Assembly: GCA_964396245.1 (NCBI GenBank)
Contig: CAYNEO010000004.1
Span: 62,001-126,000 of the forward strand
Source of the DNA: CAYNEO01 sp964396245
Lineage (GTDB): Bacteria > Zixibacteria > MSB-5A5 > GN15 > FEB-12
Length of the DNA: 64,000 nucleotides
Reading direction: 5' to 3'
The notes beneath the pieces were generated by a model. The model saw only the letters and a program-made list of their open reading frames with translations, had not been told where the DNA came from and did no database searches. Positions 9,186 to 16,543 of this stretch are shown here, in pieces (the stretch's first letter is position 1; the number at the start of each line of letters is the position of its first letter). Position numbers and translations under genes: made by a program.

Positions 9186-9426
9186 CGTTTCTCCAGTCGG
9201 CCTCAACGCCTCTTTACATCCTCAACAGTCCAGGCTGATCCTTACAATGTGATCCGCGCTCACAGAGGGTGGAATGTCTACCGACCGGTTCTGCATCCGA
9301 AACACGCCAGATCTGACAACGAATTGATTTTCGCGCGTTTTCGAGGATCATCCAACAACGCCGGGGCGAATCGCGTCTTGCCGCGGCTATGTGGACTCTC
9401 AGTAGATATCGAAGGGAGGTGAGGGA
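9186..9426. other. Non-coding leader between lptC and the small peptide frame
   Basis: These 241 bases hold no convincing reading frame, tRNA or promoter. They sit before the strong ribosome site of the small frame at 9427 and may be its promoter and leader. I could not align a good -35/-10 pair. Confidence 0.4.
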
Positions 9427-9537
9427 ATGCTCTACCTTTTGGAGCCCATAATCATCCGGGGGGCGTCAGAATCCCCGACATTCTGTCGTTATTACTGCCC
9501 GGCGAAACCGGTGGTGTGCCCGCCGCTTGTATTTTAG
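9427..9537 (+). CDS. Possible 36-residue cysteine-containing peptide, unknown function
   Basis: An ATG at 9427 follows a nearly perfect Shine-Dalgarno run (AAGGGAGGTGAGGG) and opens a 36-codon frame ending in TAG. The predicted peptide has a hydrophobic N-terminal part (MLYLLEPIII) and three cysteines at positions 20, 24 and 31 in a Pro/Tyr-rich C-terminal half. A rho-independent terminator follows about 50 bp later (9587-9613). A strong ribosome site, a short frame and a terminator together suggest a real small transcription unit. No known family is recognised. It could be a small regulatory or toxic peptide, a precursor peptide, or a chance frame inside a non-coding RNA. Confidence 0.4.
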   Translation: MLYLLEPIIIRGASESPTFCRYYCPAKPVVCPPLVF

Positions 9538-9586
9538 GGTATCCACGCGCAGCTTTATCACGGCGACATATGTTGTCGTTTGCCCG

Positions 9587-9613
9587 GTCCCGCACCCCTC
9601 TCGGGACTTTTTT
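9587..9613 (+). terminator. Rho-independent terminator
   Basis: A GTCCCG / CGGGAC stem with a 9-nt loop is followed by six T. It could close the small transcription unit at 9427-9537 or read-through from the LPS operon. Confidence 0.7.
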
Positions 9614-9765
9614 GTGGGCGCGACGATATTTTAGTTGCATCTCGTCCCGGGTTTGCGTTACCTGTAATCCCGATGTGTAGTAACGCCAAAATCGCATCGG
9701 ATTCTCTCCGTCGAACAATTCACCCCACCCACCAACCGTTTCTCATTTTTGAAGGTAAGGACGCC

Positions 9766-10314
9766 ATGCAAAACCGATTCCAGGAGATGACCTGCTTCAT
9801 CCTGGCGGGCGGCAAGGATAACAGCCGCAAAGACTTTACCAACATCGACGGACTGCCGCGTCTCGAAAAAGGCTACCGCCGGTATGCCGCTGTTTTCGAA
9901 AAAGTCAAGCTGGTTCTCAAGTCCGAACAGGCTCGCGAAAAGTACCTTAATTATCCGCATGTCTGTGATGATGAGCCGGTTCACAGTGTGCTGGCCGGCT
10001 TGAAAACCGCGCTCGAGCACGCTCCGTCGGACGCCGTGTTCATCGGCTCCAGCGAGATTATGGATTTCCCGCTGGAACTACTGGTGAACCTGGTCAAAAA
10101 TTACCAGGGAGAATCGTACCTGGTGTACTGCCGCGACGAGACCGGCTCGGGAGAGCATCAGCCGCTGTTCGGCATTTACAACAAGCGGCTGGCCCCGAAA
10201 CTGGCCGAGGCGTTGAGCACCGGGGCGCTGACACTCGACTCGGTACTTCAGGGCGACGGGCGGATGATCCCGCTGCCGGCTGATGTATCCGGTGATTCGC
10301 TCGGCCTGAACTGA
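9766..10314 (+). CDS. MobA-like NTP-transferase domain protein, degenerate signature
   Basis: The 182-residue protein starts at ATG 9766, downstream of AAGGTAAGG. The fold matches the MobA-like nucleotidyltransferases: CFILAGGKDN near the N-terminus, then PVHSVLAGLKTALEHAPSDAVFIGSSEIMDFPLELL and QPLFGIYNKRLAPKLAEAL. The usual signature LAGGxSxRMGxDK reads LAGGKDNSRKDF, and the CDMP segment has become SSEIMD, so nucleotide binding may be altered. MobA attaches GMP to molybdopterin. The change in two key motifs makes that role uncertain, and a paralogue with another substrate is possible. The frame could be read back to 9580, but the ribosome site favours 9766. Confidence 0.6.
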   Translation: MQNRFQEMTCFILAGGKDNSRKDFTNIDGLPRLEKGYRRYAAVFEKVKLVLKSEQAREKYLNYPHVCDDEPVHSVLAGLKTALEHAPSDAVFIGSSEIMDFPLELLVNLVKNYQGESYLVYCRDETGSGEHQPLFGIYNKRLAPKLAEALSTGALTLDSVLQGDGRMIPLPADVSGDSLGLN

Positions 10315-10334
10315 GAATCCGCACTCACGGGTAG

Positions 10335-10362
10335 TTGCTTTTCTGCCTGATTGGTATATATT
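10335..10362 (+). promoter_or_regulatory. Sigma70-like promoter for the helix-hairpin-helix gene
   Basis: TTGCTT (10335-10340), a 16-bp spacer and TATATT (10357-10362), ending 30 bp before the ATG at 10393. The same TTGC/TATATT arrangement recurs elsewhere in the window. Confidence 0.5.
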
Positions 10363-10392
10363 TCCCGTCAAGTCGACCGCGGGAAATTACCA

Positions 10393-10770
10393 ATGGAGAA
10401 ATTCAAACAGTTTTTCGATCTATCTACCACACAGCTTCGTTTTCTCTGTGTCCTGTCCGTGACCGCTCTTCTGATGAGCGGTTATCTTCTTATTCGTTCC
10501 TACGCCACGCCTTCCGCTGACGCCGATCCACTTCCGGTGTTCCTGGCGGACGGTGATGAAAAATACACCGGCGTCTTCATCGTTGATCCTAATACCTCGC
10601 CGGTCGATTCACTCGAACTGCTGCCGGGTATCGGCCCGGTGCTCTCGGAGCGCATAGTCGCCTACCGCCAGCATAACCGGTTCGAGCGAGAGATCGATAT
10701 CACCGAGGTCAAAGGAATCGGTCCCAAACTCTACGAGAAGATCAAACCATATCTCAGGGTTCGTCGATGA
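10393..10770 (+). CDS. ComEA-like helix-hairpin-helix protein with membrane anchor
   Basis: The 125-residue protein has one transmembrane segment near residues 18-38, a short linker and a C-terminal double helix-hairpin-helix domain (about 70-122) with LPGIGPVLSERIVAYR and VKGIGPKLYEKIKPYL. This is the ComEA domain, which binds double-stranded DNA without sequence preference. In competent bacteria ComEA sits at the membrane and helps pull DNA in through the envelope. The stop overlaps the start of the PilM-like gene by 4 bp, which strengthens a link to type IV pili or DNA uptake. Other competence genes are not visible. The start at 10393 puts the membrane anchor at the N-terminus. Confidence 0.8.
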   Translation: MEKFKQFFDLSTTQLRFLCVLSVTALLMSGYLLIRSYATPSADADPLPVFLADGDEKYTGVFIVDPNTSPVDSLELLPGIGPVLSERIVAYRQHNRFEREIDITEVKGIGPKLYEKIKPYLRVRR

Positions 10771-11624
10771 GTTCGCTGTCCACCGTTGGAATTGATCCGG
10801 TCGGCGATCGGTTTCGGGCCGCACGGGTTCAGACCGAATCCGGGCGTCCGGCCGTCGATACTCTTCAGGAAGTCACACCATCGGATCTGGTCGGGAACTC
10901 GCTTTTGGTCGGAAGCCGGCTGGTGTGCAGTGTCCCCGACAACGAGGTGCTGGTAAAGTCATTATACCTGTCGGAGTTGGGCGGCGCCGATGCCGATGAC
11001 ATCGCCCGCTTCGAATTGAGCGCCTCGCTGCTCGATTCCGATTCGGCCTTCGAATTCAAGATTCTCGAAACCGGCCTCGACCGTCGTTACCTTGGGCTGG
11101 TCTACAGGAAAGAGCGATTGGCTCGTCTCGATGACATTTTTGGGTTTGGGCATACCGACGGCTATTCCTGCGCCAACTACGAGTCACGGGCAGCCGCTCT
11201 CGGCAAAGGATATACCACATTCTGCGAACAGCAGGGCGGTCAACTGGTCTGTATCGGGGAGATATCCAACGGCGCCGGCTCTCTCTGTTTTCTTAACCGG
11301 GGGTATATGGTTGGTCTCGCCCACCTGCGTATTCGCGGGAGTCAATTCGACCACGATGACTGGCTGAAACGGCTCGCGATTGAATTCAAGACGGTAATCA
11401 ACTTCAGGTTATCGTCGCTCTCGAATGAGGGAATCTCGGTGCCGCTCTCGACTTTGCTTCTCACGGGGGAGAGGGTTGACGAGCGGATGCTTTCGGTCTT
11501 CTCATCCTATTTCCCGGCCGGAGTTTCGGTGCCCCGTATCATCCGGGCGTTTCTTCACGATCAAGCTGCCGGCGTTGACCGTCCGGAAACATTCCTCGTC
11601 GCCCTTGGACTGGCCGTTAATTGA
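10767..11624 (+). CDS. PilM-like (actin-fold) protein, probable type IV pilus/competence component
   Basis: The 285-residue protein begins with a GIDPVGDRFRAARV segment like the first strand-loop of the actin/PilM ATPase fold. It then has VPDNEVLVKSLYL, which parallels the PilM block before its subdomain helix, and ends FLVALGLAVN, close to the usual PilM ending. PilM is a cytoplasmic ring protein that links the pilus machine to PilN and PilO. The phosphate-binding motifs are weak, so ATP binding is uncertain. It overlaps the ComEA-like gene by 4 bp, and coaD follows 79 bp later. Assignment rests on fold-level similarity read by eye. Confidence 0.5.
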   Translation: MSSLSTVGIDPVGDRFRAARVQTESGRPAVDTLQEVTPSDLVGNSLLVGSRLVCSVPDNEVLVKSLYLSELGGADADDIARFELSASLLDSDSAFEFKILETGLDRRYLGLVYRKERLARLDDIFGFGHTDGYSCANYESRAAALGKGYTTFCEQQGGQLVCIGEISNGAGSLCFLNRGYMVGLAHLRIRGSQFDHDDWLKRLAIEFKTVINFRLSSLSNEGISVPLSTLLLTGERVDERMLSVFSSYFPAGVSVPRIIRAFLHDQAAGVDRPETFLVALGLAVN

Positions 11625-11703
11625 CTTGCCTGAAACCGGATCCGTCAATATGTTACGCGGAGTATACGGGTCCATAAACGGACAGCAAGAGACAGGAATT
11701 GAC

Positions 11704-12222
11704 ATGGCCGCAAAAAAGAAAATAAAACGTGCAATCTATCCCGGAACGTTCGACCCGGTCACCAACGGGCATCTCTCGCTCATCGAACGGGCCTCCCAGA
11801 TTTTCGATGAACTCATTGTGGGCGTCGCCTTGAACGCCGGCAAAAACCCGTTCTTCAGTTTCAAGGAGCGCGTGGGCCTGATGAAGAAAGCCGTCAACGG
11901 CAAGGGGAATGACTACAAAATTGAAGTTATCGGCTTTGAAGGTCTTACGGCCGAATTCGCCAGGAAAGTGAAGGCCAAAGCGATCATCCGCGGGCTTCGG
12001 GCCCTCTCCGATTTCGACTATGAGTTTCAGATGGCGTTGATGAACCGCAAGATGGCCCGCGAGGTGGAGACCGTCTTTCTCATGCCGGCGTTGTCATGGG
12101 TCTACCTGTCATCGTCACTTGTCAAGGATGTCGCCCGCAACGGCGGAGAAATCGGCACCCTCGTCCCGGCGGTTGTTGCCCGCGCCATGAAAAAGAAGTT
12201 GAACAGCGCGGCCGCCAAATAG
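11704..12222 (+). CDS. coaD: Pantetheine-phosphate adenylyltransferase
   Basis: CoaD adenylylates 4'-phosphopantetheine to dephospho-CoA, the next-to-last step of coenzyme A synthesis. The 172-residue protein has the nucleotidyltransferase motif YPGTFDPVTNGH with the catalytic His, then the block IIRGLRALSDFDYEFQMALMNR and the late motif YLSSSLVKDVARNGG (usually ISSTLVR). The N-terminus carries a short basic stretch (MAAKKKIKR). The ATG at 11704 is chosen over upstream in-frame starts because it places the motif at the normal distance. The gene lies between the PilM-like gene and lysS and is probably transcribed with the former. Confidence 0.95.
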   Translation: MAAKKKIKRAIYPGTFDPVTNGHLSLIERASQIFDELIVGVALNAGKNPFFSFKERVGLMKKAVNGKGNDYKIEVIGFEGLTAEFARKVKAKAIIRGLRALSDFDYEFQMALMNRKMAREVETVFLMPALSWVYLSSSLVKDVARNGGEIGTLVPAVVARAMKKKLNSAAAK

Positions 12223-12268
12223 ACCAACCGAGCCAATCGTCTTTGGTCGGCCGAAACCGCTGCCGGCC

Positions 12269-12297
12269 TTGCCAATATCATCAGGGATAGTTATAAT
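12269..12297 (+). promoter_or_regulatory. Sigma70-like promoter for lysS
   Basis: TTGCCA (12269-12274), a 17-bp spacer and TATAAT (12292-12297). The -10 is a consensus match and lies about 60 bp before the lysS start. Confidence 0.6.
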
Positions 12298-12359
12298 CCG
12301 GGCCGTGAGTGAATATACCCGGATGAATACCGAGAACAGTGAACGACGAAAGCCCGACT

Positions 12360-13937
12360 ATGAGCGAGCAAAAGCCCGATAAGAAACAGGATCAGCCGAG
12401 CGAAAACGAAGTCCAGATACCACTGGCCGAACTGATAAGAACCCGACGTCAGAAAGTACTCGCGTTGAAGGAAAAAGGCGTCAATCCGTATCCCTACCGC
12501 TACGCCTGCACACACTACATCTCAGAAATTCAGAAGGATTTCGACAGCCTTGCCGAAAAGGCCGAGGTTGTCCGTATCGCCGGGCGGATCATGTTGAAAC
12601 GGAAGATGGGCAGAGTATTCTTTGCCGACCTGTTCGACAGCACGGATAAACTCCAGGTCTATGTCAAGCTCAATAATGTCGGGCAGGAGCCGTTCGATCT
12701 TTTTGACATGCTCGACCTCGGAGATATAATCGGGTGTGAGGGAACGCTGTTCGTTACGCGCACCAATGAGCGCACCTTGAGCGTCACCAGTTTCGAGATT
12801 CTCAGCAAATCACTTCATCCGCTTCCGGACAAGCACCACGGTCTGAGCGACGTGGAATCGCGGTACCGTCGGAGATACGCTGACCTTATAGTGAATCCCG
12901 ATGTCCGCAAGACGTTCATCATGCGCACACGGATAATTCAGGAAATCCGCGACTACCTGAACCGGGCCGGTTTTCTGGAAGTGGAGACGCCGATTCTCCA
13001 GCCGCTGTACGGCGGCGGCATGGCACTCCCGTTCAAGACCTTTCATGAGAAGCTCGACTCCGAAATGTACCTCCGAATAGCCGATGAACTATATCTCAAG
13101 CGGCTGATTGTCGGCGGCTATGACAAGGTCTGGGAGTTCTGCAAGGATTTCCGCAACGAAGGTCTCGACCGGTTACACAACCCGGAATTCTCCATGATCG
13201 AGCTGTACTGGGCGTATGCGGACTACAAGGATATCGCCGCCATGTTCGAGGAAATGCTCCGGCAGGTTGTCCGTTCCATTCACGGGCAGTACAAAATCAC
13301 GTACGGCGGCCACGAGATCGATTTCGAGCCGAAATTCGCCTGGGTGACCATGCTCGGTTCCATCAAAGACGCCACCGGTGTCGACTTCACCGATCTTTCC
13401 TACGAAGAAGCTCAGGCCGCCGCCGAGACACTCGGGGTCGGGTCGGGCGATCTGATAAACTGGGGGAAAGTCGTTGAGGCTGTCTGGGAAGCGAAAGTGG
13501 AAGAATCTCTGGTTCAACCGACATTTGTCGCCGATTTCCCTGTCGAGATATCGCCGCTGGCCAAAAAGCACCGCGATAACGAACGCCTCACCGAGCGGTT
13601 CGAGCTGTTCATCGCCGGCCAGGAGATGGGTAATGCGTTCAGCGAGTTGAACGACCCGGTCGATCAGCTCGAACGGTTTCTTCAGCAGGGCAAGGCAATT
13701 GCGGCCGGTGACGAGGAAGCACAGCCGCTCGACGACGACTTTATCACTGCCCTGACATACGGCATGCCGCCCACCGGCGGACTCGGCTTCGGTATCGACC
13801 GGCTGGTAATGCTGCTGACCAACCAGCACACGATAAGAGACGTCATGTTTTTCCCCCAGATGCGCAGCTACAAGGAAGGCACGGTGCCGGTGTCGAAGAT
13901 TCTTGCGCAGATTGTCGATGAAGAGAAAAGGCGGTAG
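12360..13937 (+). CDS. lysS: Lysyl-tRNA synthetase, class II
   Basis: LysS charges tRNA-Lys. The protein of about 525 residues has a charged N-terminal extension, an OB-fold anticodon-binding domain (about residues 60-165) with RIMLKRKMGRVFFADL, and a class II catalytic core. Motif 2 reads FCKDFRNEGLDRLHNPEFSMIELY-like with the key Arg. The ATP-site blocks AGQEMGNAFSELNDP and motif 3, GGLGFGIDRLVM, are intact. A GTG at 12339 in the same frame is an alternative start that would add seven residues. Neither has a strong ribosome site. The consensus-like promoter at 12269-12297 suggests lysS is expressed independently of coaD. Confidence 0.96.
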   Translation: MSEQKPDKKQDQPSENEVQIPLAELIRTRRQKVLALKEKGVNPYPYRYACTHYISEIQKDFDSLAEKAEVVRIAGRIMLKRKMGRVFFADLFDSTDKLQVYVKLNNVGQEPFDLFDMLDLGDIIGCEGTLFVTRTNERTLSVTSFEILSKSLHPLPDKHHGLSDVESRYRRRYADLIVNPDVRKTFIMRTRIIQEIRDYLNRAGFLEVETPILQPLYGGGMALPFKTFHEKLDSEMYLRIADELYLKRLIVGGYDKVWEFCKDFRNEGLDRLHNPEFSMIELYWAYADYKDIAAMFEEMLRQVVRSIHGQYKITYGGHEIDFEPKFAWVTMLGSIKDATGVDFTDLSYEEAQAAAETLGVGSGDLINWGKVVEAVWEAKVEESLVQPTFVADFPVEISPLAKKHRDNERLTERFELFIAGQEMGNAFSELNDPVDQLERFLQQGKAIAAGDEEAQPLDDDFITALTYGMPPTGGLGFGIDRLVMLLTNQHTIRDVMFFPQMRSYKEGTVPVSKILAQIVDEEKRR

Positions 13938-14047
13938 TCGCTCCGCCTGTCTGTCATTGGTGGTCCGAACCGGAACACTGGCCGGCGCTGATCGTTGAAG
14001 TAAATAGCTGACAGTAGAACAATCTGTCGAGAAGGAAGCGTGTTACT

Positions 14048-14251
14048 ATGTCCTGGCAAAAAATCTGTTCCAGTTACTGGTTGCCGATGACCGTAGCTAC
14101 GTGGCTGGGCGGGATCATGTTCAGTTCACGCCGTTCGGGGATCTGTCGTTTCCTCGCATTTGTCGGGTTGATCGTGCTGGCCTGGGCGACTTTTATCGCG
14201 TGGCCCATCCTCAAGGAAGACTTGACCGAGTCCGAGAAGAGCGAAGAATAA
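14048..14251 (+). CDS. Small single-pass membrane protein, unknown function
   Basis: The 67-residue frame starts at ATG 14048 behind AAGGAA. It holds one or two hydrophobic segments (about 12-25 and 32-52) and an acidic tail (DLTESEKSEE), so it may sit in the inner membrane. No family is recognised. It lies between lysS and the MFS gene with its own gaps of 110 and 186 bp. The transmembrane pattern and ribosome site make it more likely real than chance, but no homologue can be confirmed here. Confidence 0.45.
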   Translation: MSWQKICSSYWLPMTVATWLGGIMFSSRRSGICRFLAFVGLIVLAWATFIAWPILKEDLTESEKSEE

Positions 14252-14437
14252 ACATCGCTTTTTCTTCCCTCACGCGTGATCGACATCAGCCAGATTATAC
14301 CCGGCTCCCGGTTTCATCAGACAGCTTAATGACGGCCACCCAGGCTTGTTCTTCGCTTTCGCCTGCCTGAACTCTTTTGTACATTACTCGTCAGTTGACA
14401 GGTTGGATAACGCGAAGGCATTAGAAATAGAGTCAGG

Positions 14438-15673
14438 GTGTCCGAACAACCGGCAAAAACGACCAGTTCGCCCGGGGACATATCGGGCGATAAGAACCTT
14501 CTTGTCATTTTCTCCGTAACGCTGATGGCTGTCCTCGGCGTTTCCAGTATCACCCCTGCTTTTCCCGAGATTGTCACCCGTTTCGATATTTCCCCCCAGG
14601 AAGTCGGCCTTCTGATAACCGTGTTCACCCTGCCCGGCGTGCTCATCGCGCTGTTTGCCGGCGTACTCGGCGACCGCCTCGGACGCAAGAAAATCCTCGT
14701 TCCGTCGCTCTTCATATTCGGGATCGCCGGGACCGCCTGCGCCTTTGCTTCGAACTTCGACCAGTTGCTTGTTCTGCGGCTAATCCAGGGCATCGGCGCC
14801 GCATCACTGGGAACACTCAACACCACCCTGATTGGCGACCTGTACGAGGGGAAATTGCGAACGACTATCATGGGCTACAACGCCTCGGTGCTGAGTATCG
14901 GCACCGCGAGTTATCCGGCTATCGGCGGTCTGCTGGCCATCTTCGGATGGAACTATCCGTTTTTTCTGCCGATAACGGCTATTCCCGTGGGGCTGTTTGT
15001 TCTGCTGCGGTTGAAGAATCCCGAACCGGACAGTACCGAGCATATCCGCGACTATCTTCGCAACGCCTGGCAGAGCGTCAAGAATAAAGAAGCCCTTCTG
15101 CTCTTCTCGGCGTCGCTGGTAACGTTCATTCTGCTGTACGGCCCGTACCTGACCTTCTTCCCGCTTCTTCTGGACTCGCGATACCAGAGTTCATCGTTTG
15201 TGATTGGTCTCATGATCTCGATTGCGTCAATCGCCACCGCCGTCACATCCTCGCAACTCGGAAGGCTCTCACGCATATTTGCGGAGCGGACGCTTATCAA
15301 GATCGGTTTCGTACTGTACCTTGCTTCGCTGGCAATAACTCCTTTGCTGGCGAATTTCTGGGAGCTTTTGATTCCTATCATTCTATTTGGCATTGCCCAG
15401 GGGACCAATGTCCCGAGTATTTTCACCCTGCTGACAAACCTGGCTCCTCTGGAATACCGTGCCGCGGTGATGTCGGTCAACGGGACCATTCTCAGGCTGG
15501 GGCAGACTCTCGGTCCCCTGATTATGGGCGGGGTGTACGGTGTCTGGGGCATCGATGGTACGTTTTTTGTCGGAGCTGCCCTGGCATTTTTCACCGGGAT
15601 CATTCTGGTAAGCGGGCTCCACGCCAAAGTTGTCTCCCGAACTGAGGACTCCACGCCGTTCAGCCAGATTTGA
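14438..15673 (+). CDS. Major facilitator superfamily transporter
   Basis: The 411-residue protein has about 12 hydrophobic segments in two halves, the MFS layout. The loop between helices 2 and 3 carries the motif A sequence GVLGDRLGRKKILVPSL, and helix 4 has RLIQGIGAASLGTLNTTLIGDL. The C-terminal half includes RAAVMSVNGTILRLGQTLGPLIMG. These resemble drug/proton antiporters (DHA1), but the substrate is unknown. The start is GTG at 14438, and the first ~20 residues are hydrophilic. It stands alone, without a regulator nearby. Confidence 0.88.
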   Translation: MSEQPAKTTSSPGDISGDKNLLVIFSVTLMAVLGVSSITPAFPEIVTRFDISPQEVGLLITVFTLPGVLIALFAGVLGDRLGRKKILVPSLFIFGIAGTACAFASNFDQLLVLRLIQGIGAASLGTLNTTLIGDLYEGKLRTTIMGYNASVLSIGTASYPAIGGLLAIFGWNYPFFLPITAIPVGLFVLLRLKNPEPDSTEHIRDYLRNAWQSVKNKEALLLFSASLVTFILLYGPYLTFFPLLLDSRYQSSSFVIGLMISIASIATAVTSSQLGRLSRIFAERTLIKIGFVLYLASLAITPLLANFWELLIPIILFGIAQGTNVPSIFTLLTNLAPLEYRAAVMSVNGTILRLGQTLGPLIMGGVYGVWGIDGTFFVGAALAFFTGIILVSGLHAKVVSRTEDSTPFSQI

Positions 15674-15893
15674 CATCCGTCCGGCCCGTCTGTTCTGACC
15701 GGTACAGCCGGGGGTACACCGTGGACCGACAAGTACACACTTGAGCCGCCGTCAGACTGTCCGCAACTCGTAACTCCTTACTACAGTTGTGGTTGTGTTC
15801 ATTATTCAGGTTTGGCATGGACTTTGATCTCATTGTCAGCGAAACGGGACAGGAGAGTCCAAAATGCAAACGACGACGAAAGGAGACATCAGT

Positions 15894-16253
15894 ATGAAAA
15901 AGGCACTGGCTCTGTTTCTGATCCTGGGGGTGGCTTGGATGATATCAGCTCCGGCTGCCAACGCCGGCAACGGTCCCGGTACCGGAAGCGGTAACTCATT
16001 CTTCTACCAGTGGTTCCAGGATTCCGACGGTGATGGAATCCCGAATTGTGAGGATGAAGACTGGATTCGCCCGGAGGACGGGACCGGATTCATGCACCAG
16101 ATCGGAAATATCACAGGCTCTGTGCAGGCTACCGGCAGCGGCAGCGGCAATCTCTTCGAATATCTCTGGCAGCACAAGCTCGAAAACAAAGGTGAAGCGA
16201 CCGGACAGTCGTTCTTCCAGTATATGTTCGAGCACGCTCAGGGCTCGAAGTAA
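15894..16253 (+). CDS. Secreted repeat peptide with a calcium-binding-type Asp loop
   Basis: The 119-residue protein starts at ATG 15894 after AAAGGAG and has a clean signal peptide ending in ANA, so the mature form begins GNGPGTGSGN. It then repeats a short Gly-Ser plus aromatic unit three times: GSGNSFFYQWFQ, GSGNLFEYLWQH and TGQSFFQYMFEH. Between the first and second lies DSDGDGIPNCEDED, like a thrombospondin type 3 or EF-hand calcium loop. The peptide is acidic and contains one Cys. A strong terminator follows, so it is a single-gene unit. No family is recognised. The repeats suggest a self-assembling or surface-bound role, which is inference. Confidence 0.75.
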   Translation: MKKALALFLILGVAWMISAPAANAGNGPGTGSGNSFFYQWFQDSDGDGIPNCEDEDWIRPEDGTGFMHQIGNITGSVQATGSGSGNLFEYLWQHKLENKGEATGQSFFQYMFEHAQGSK

Positions 16254-16278
16254 TCAAAAGCGGGTTGCTCTTCAGCAG

Positions 16279-16313
16279 GGTCCTGCCCTCGAAAGGGGGC
16301 AGGATCTTTTTTT
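16279..16313 (+). terminator. Rho-independent terminator with GAAA tetraloop
   Basis: A stem of 10 or more pairs (TCCTGCCCTC / GGGGGCAGGA), capped by GAAA, is followed by seven T. It ends the secreted peptide gene 15894-16253. Confidence 0.85.
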
Positions 16314-16385
16314 ATCCAGATCTGTCAGGCTCGGTTGGATCCGCGCCGATCACCCCTCGCCGGCTTTTCGGTGCGACTAAAACGA

Positions 16386-16415
16386 TTGCCCCAACAATCG
16401 TCGGGGGTGTATAAT
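16386..16415 (+). promoter_or_regulatory. Promoter with palindrome in the spacer, upstream of lolC/E
   Basis: TTGCCC (16386-16391), an 18-bp spacer and consensus TATAAT (16410-16415). CCCCAAC-aatc-GTCGGGG (16389-16406), a near-palindrome, overlaps the -35 and fills the spacer, where a repressor could block polymerase. Which protein would bind is unknown. Confidence 0.5.
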
Positions 16416-16456
16416 TAGTTGACTTATAAGATATTACTTGCGATGAAAGGGAAGTC

Positions 16457-16543
16457 ATGGCGGCGGAAACGACTGTTGGGTCATGTGTGAGCCGATCCAA
16501 AGCGGGACTACGCCTCCGGCGCGCGCAAGAATTGGGAGAATAA
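16457..16543 (+). CDS. Possible 28-residue leader peptide coupled to lolC/E
   Basis: An ATG at 16457, spaced well from AAAGGGAAG, opens a 28-codon frame. Its stop TAA overlaps the lolC/E start as TAATG. The C-terminal half is rich in Arg, Leu and Lys (SRSKAGLRLRRAQ). The good ribosome site and stop-start overlap suggest a translated leader that could couple to or tune lolC/E, although lolC/E also has its own GGGAG. A chance arrangement cannot be excluded. Confidence 0.4.
   Translation: MAAETTVGSCVSRSKAGLRLRRAQELGE

Noticed and set aside
16442..16489. 15-codon basic frame before the lolC/E leader frame
   Set aside because: No ribosome site. The 28-codon frame has a better site and a stop-start overlap.
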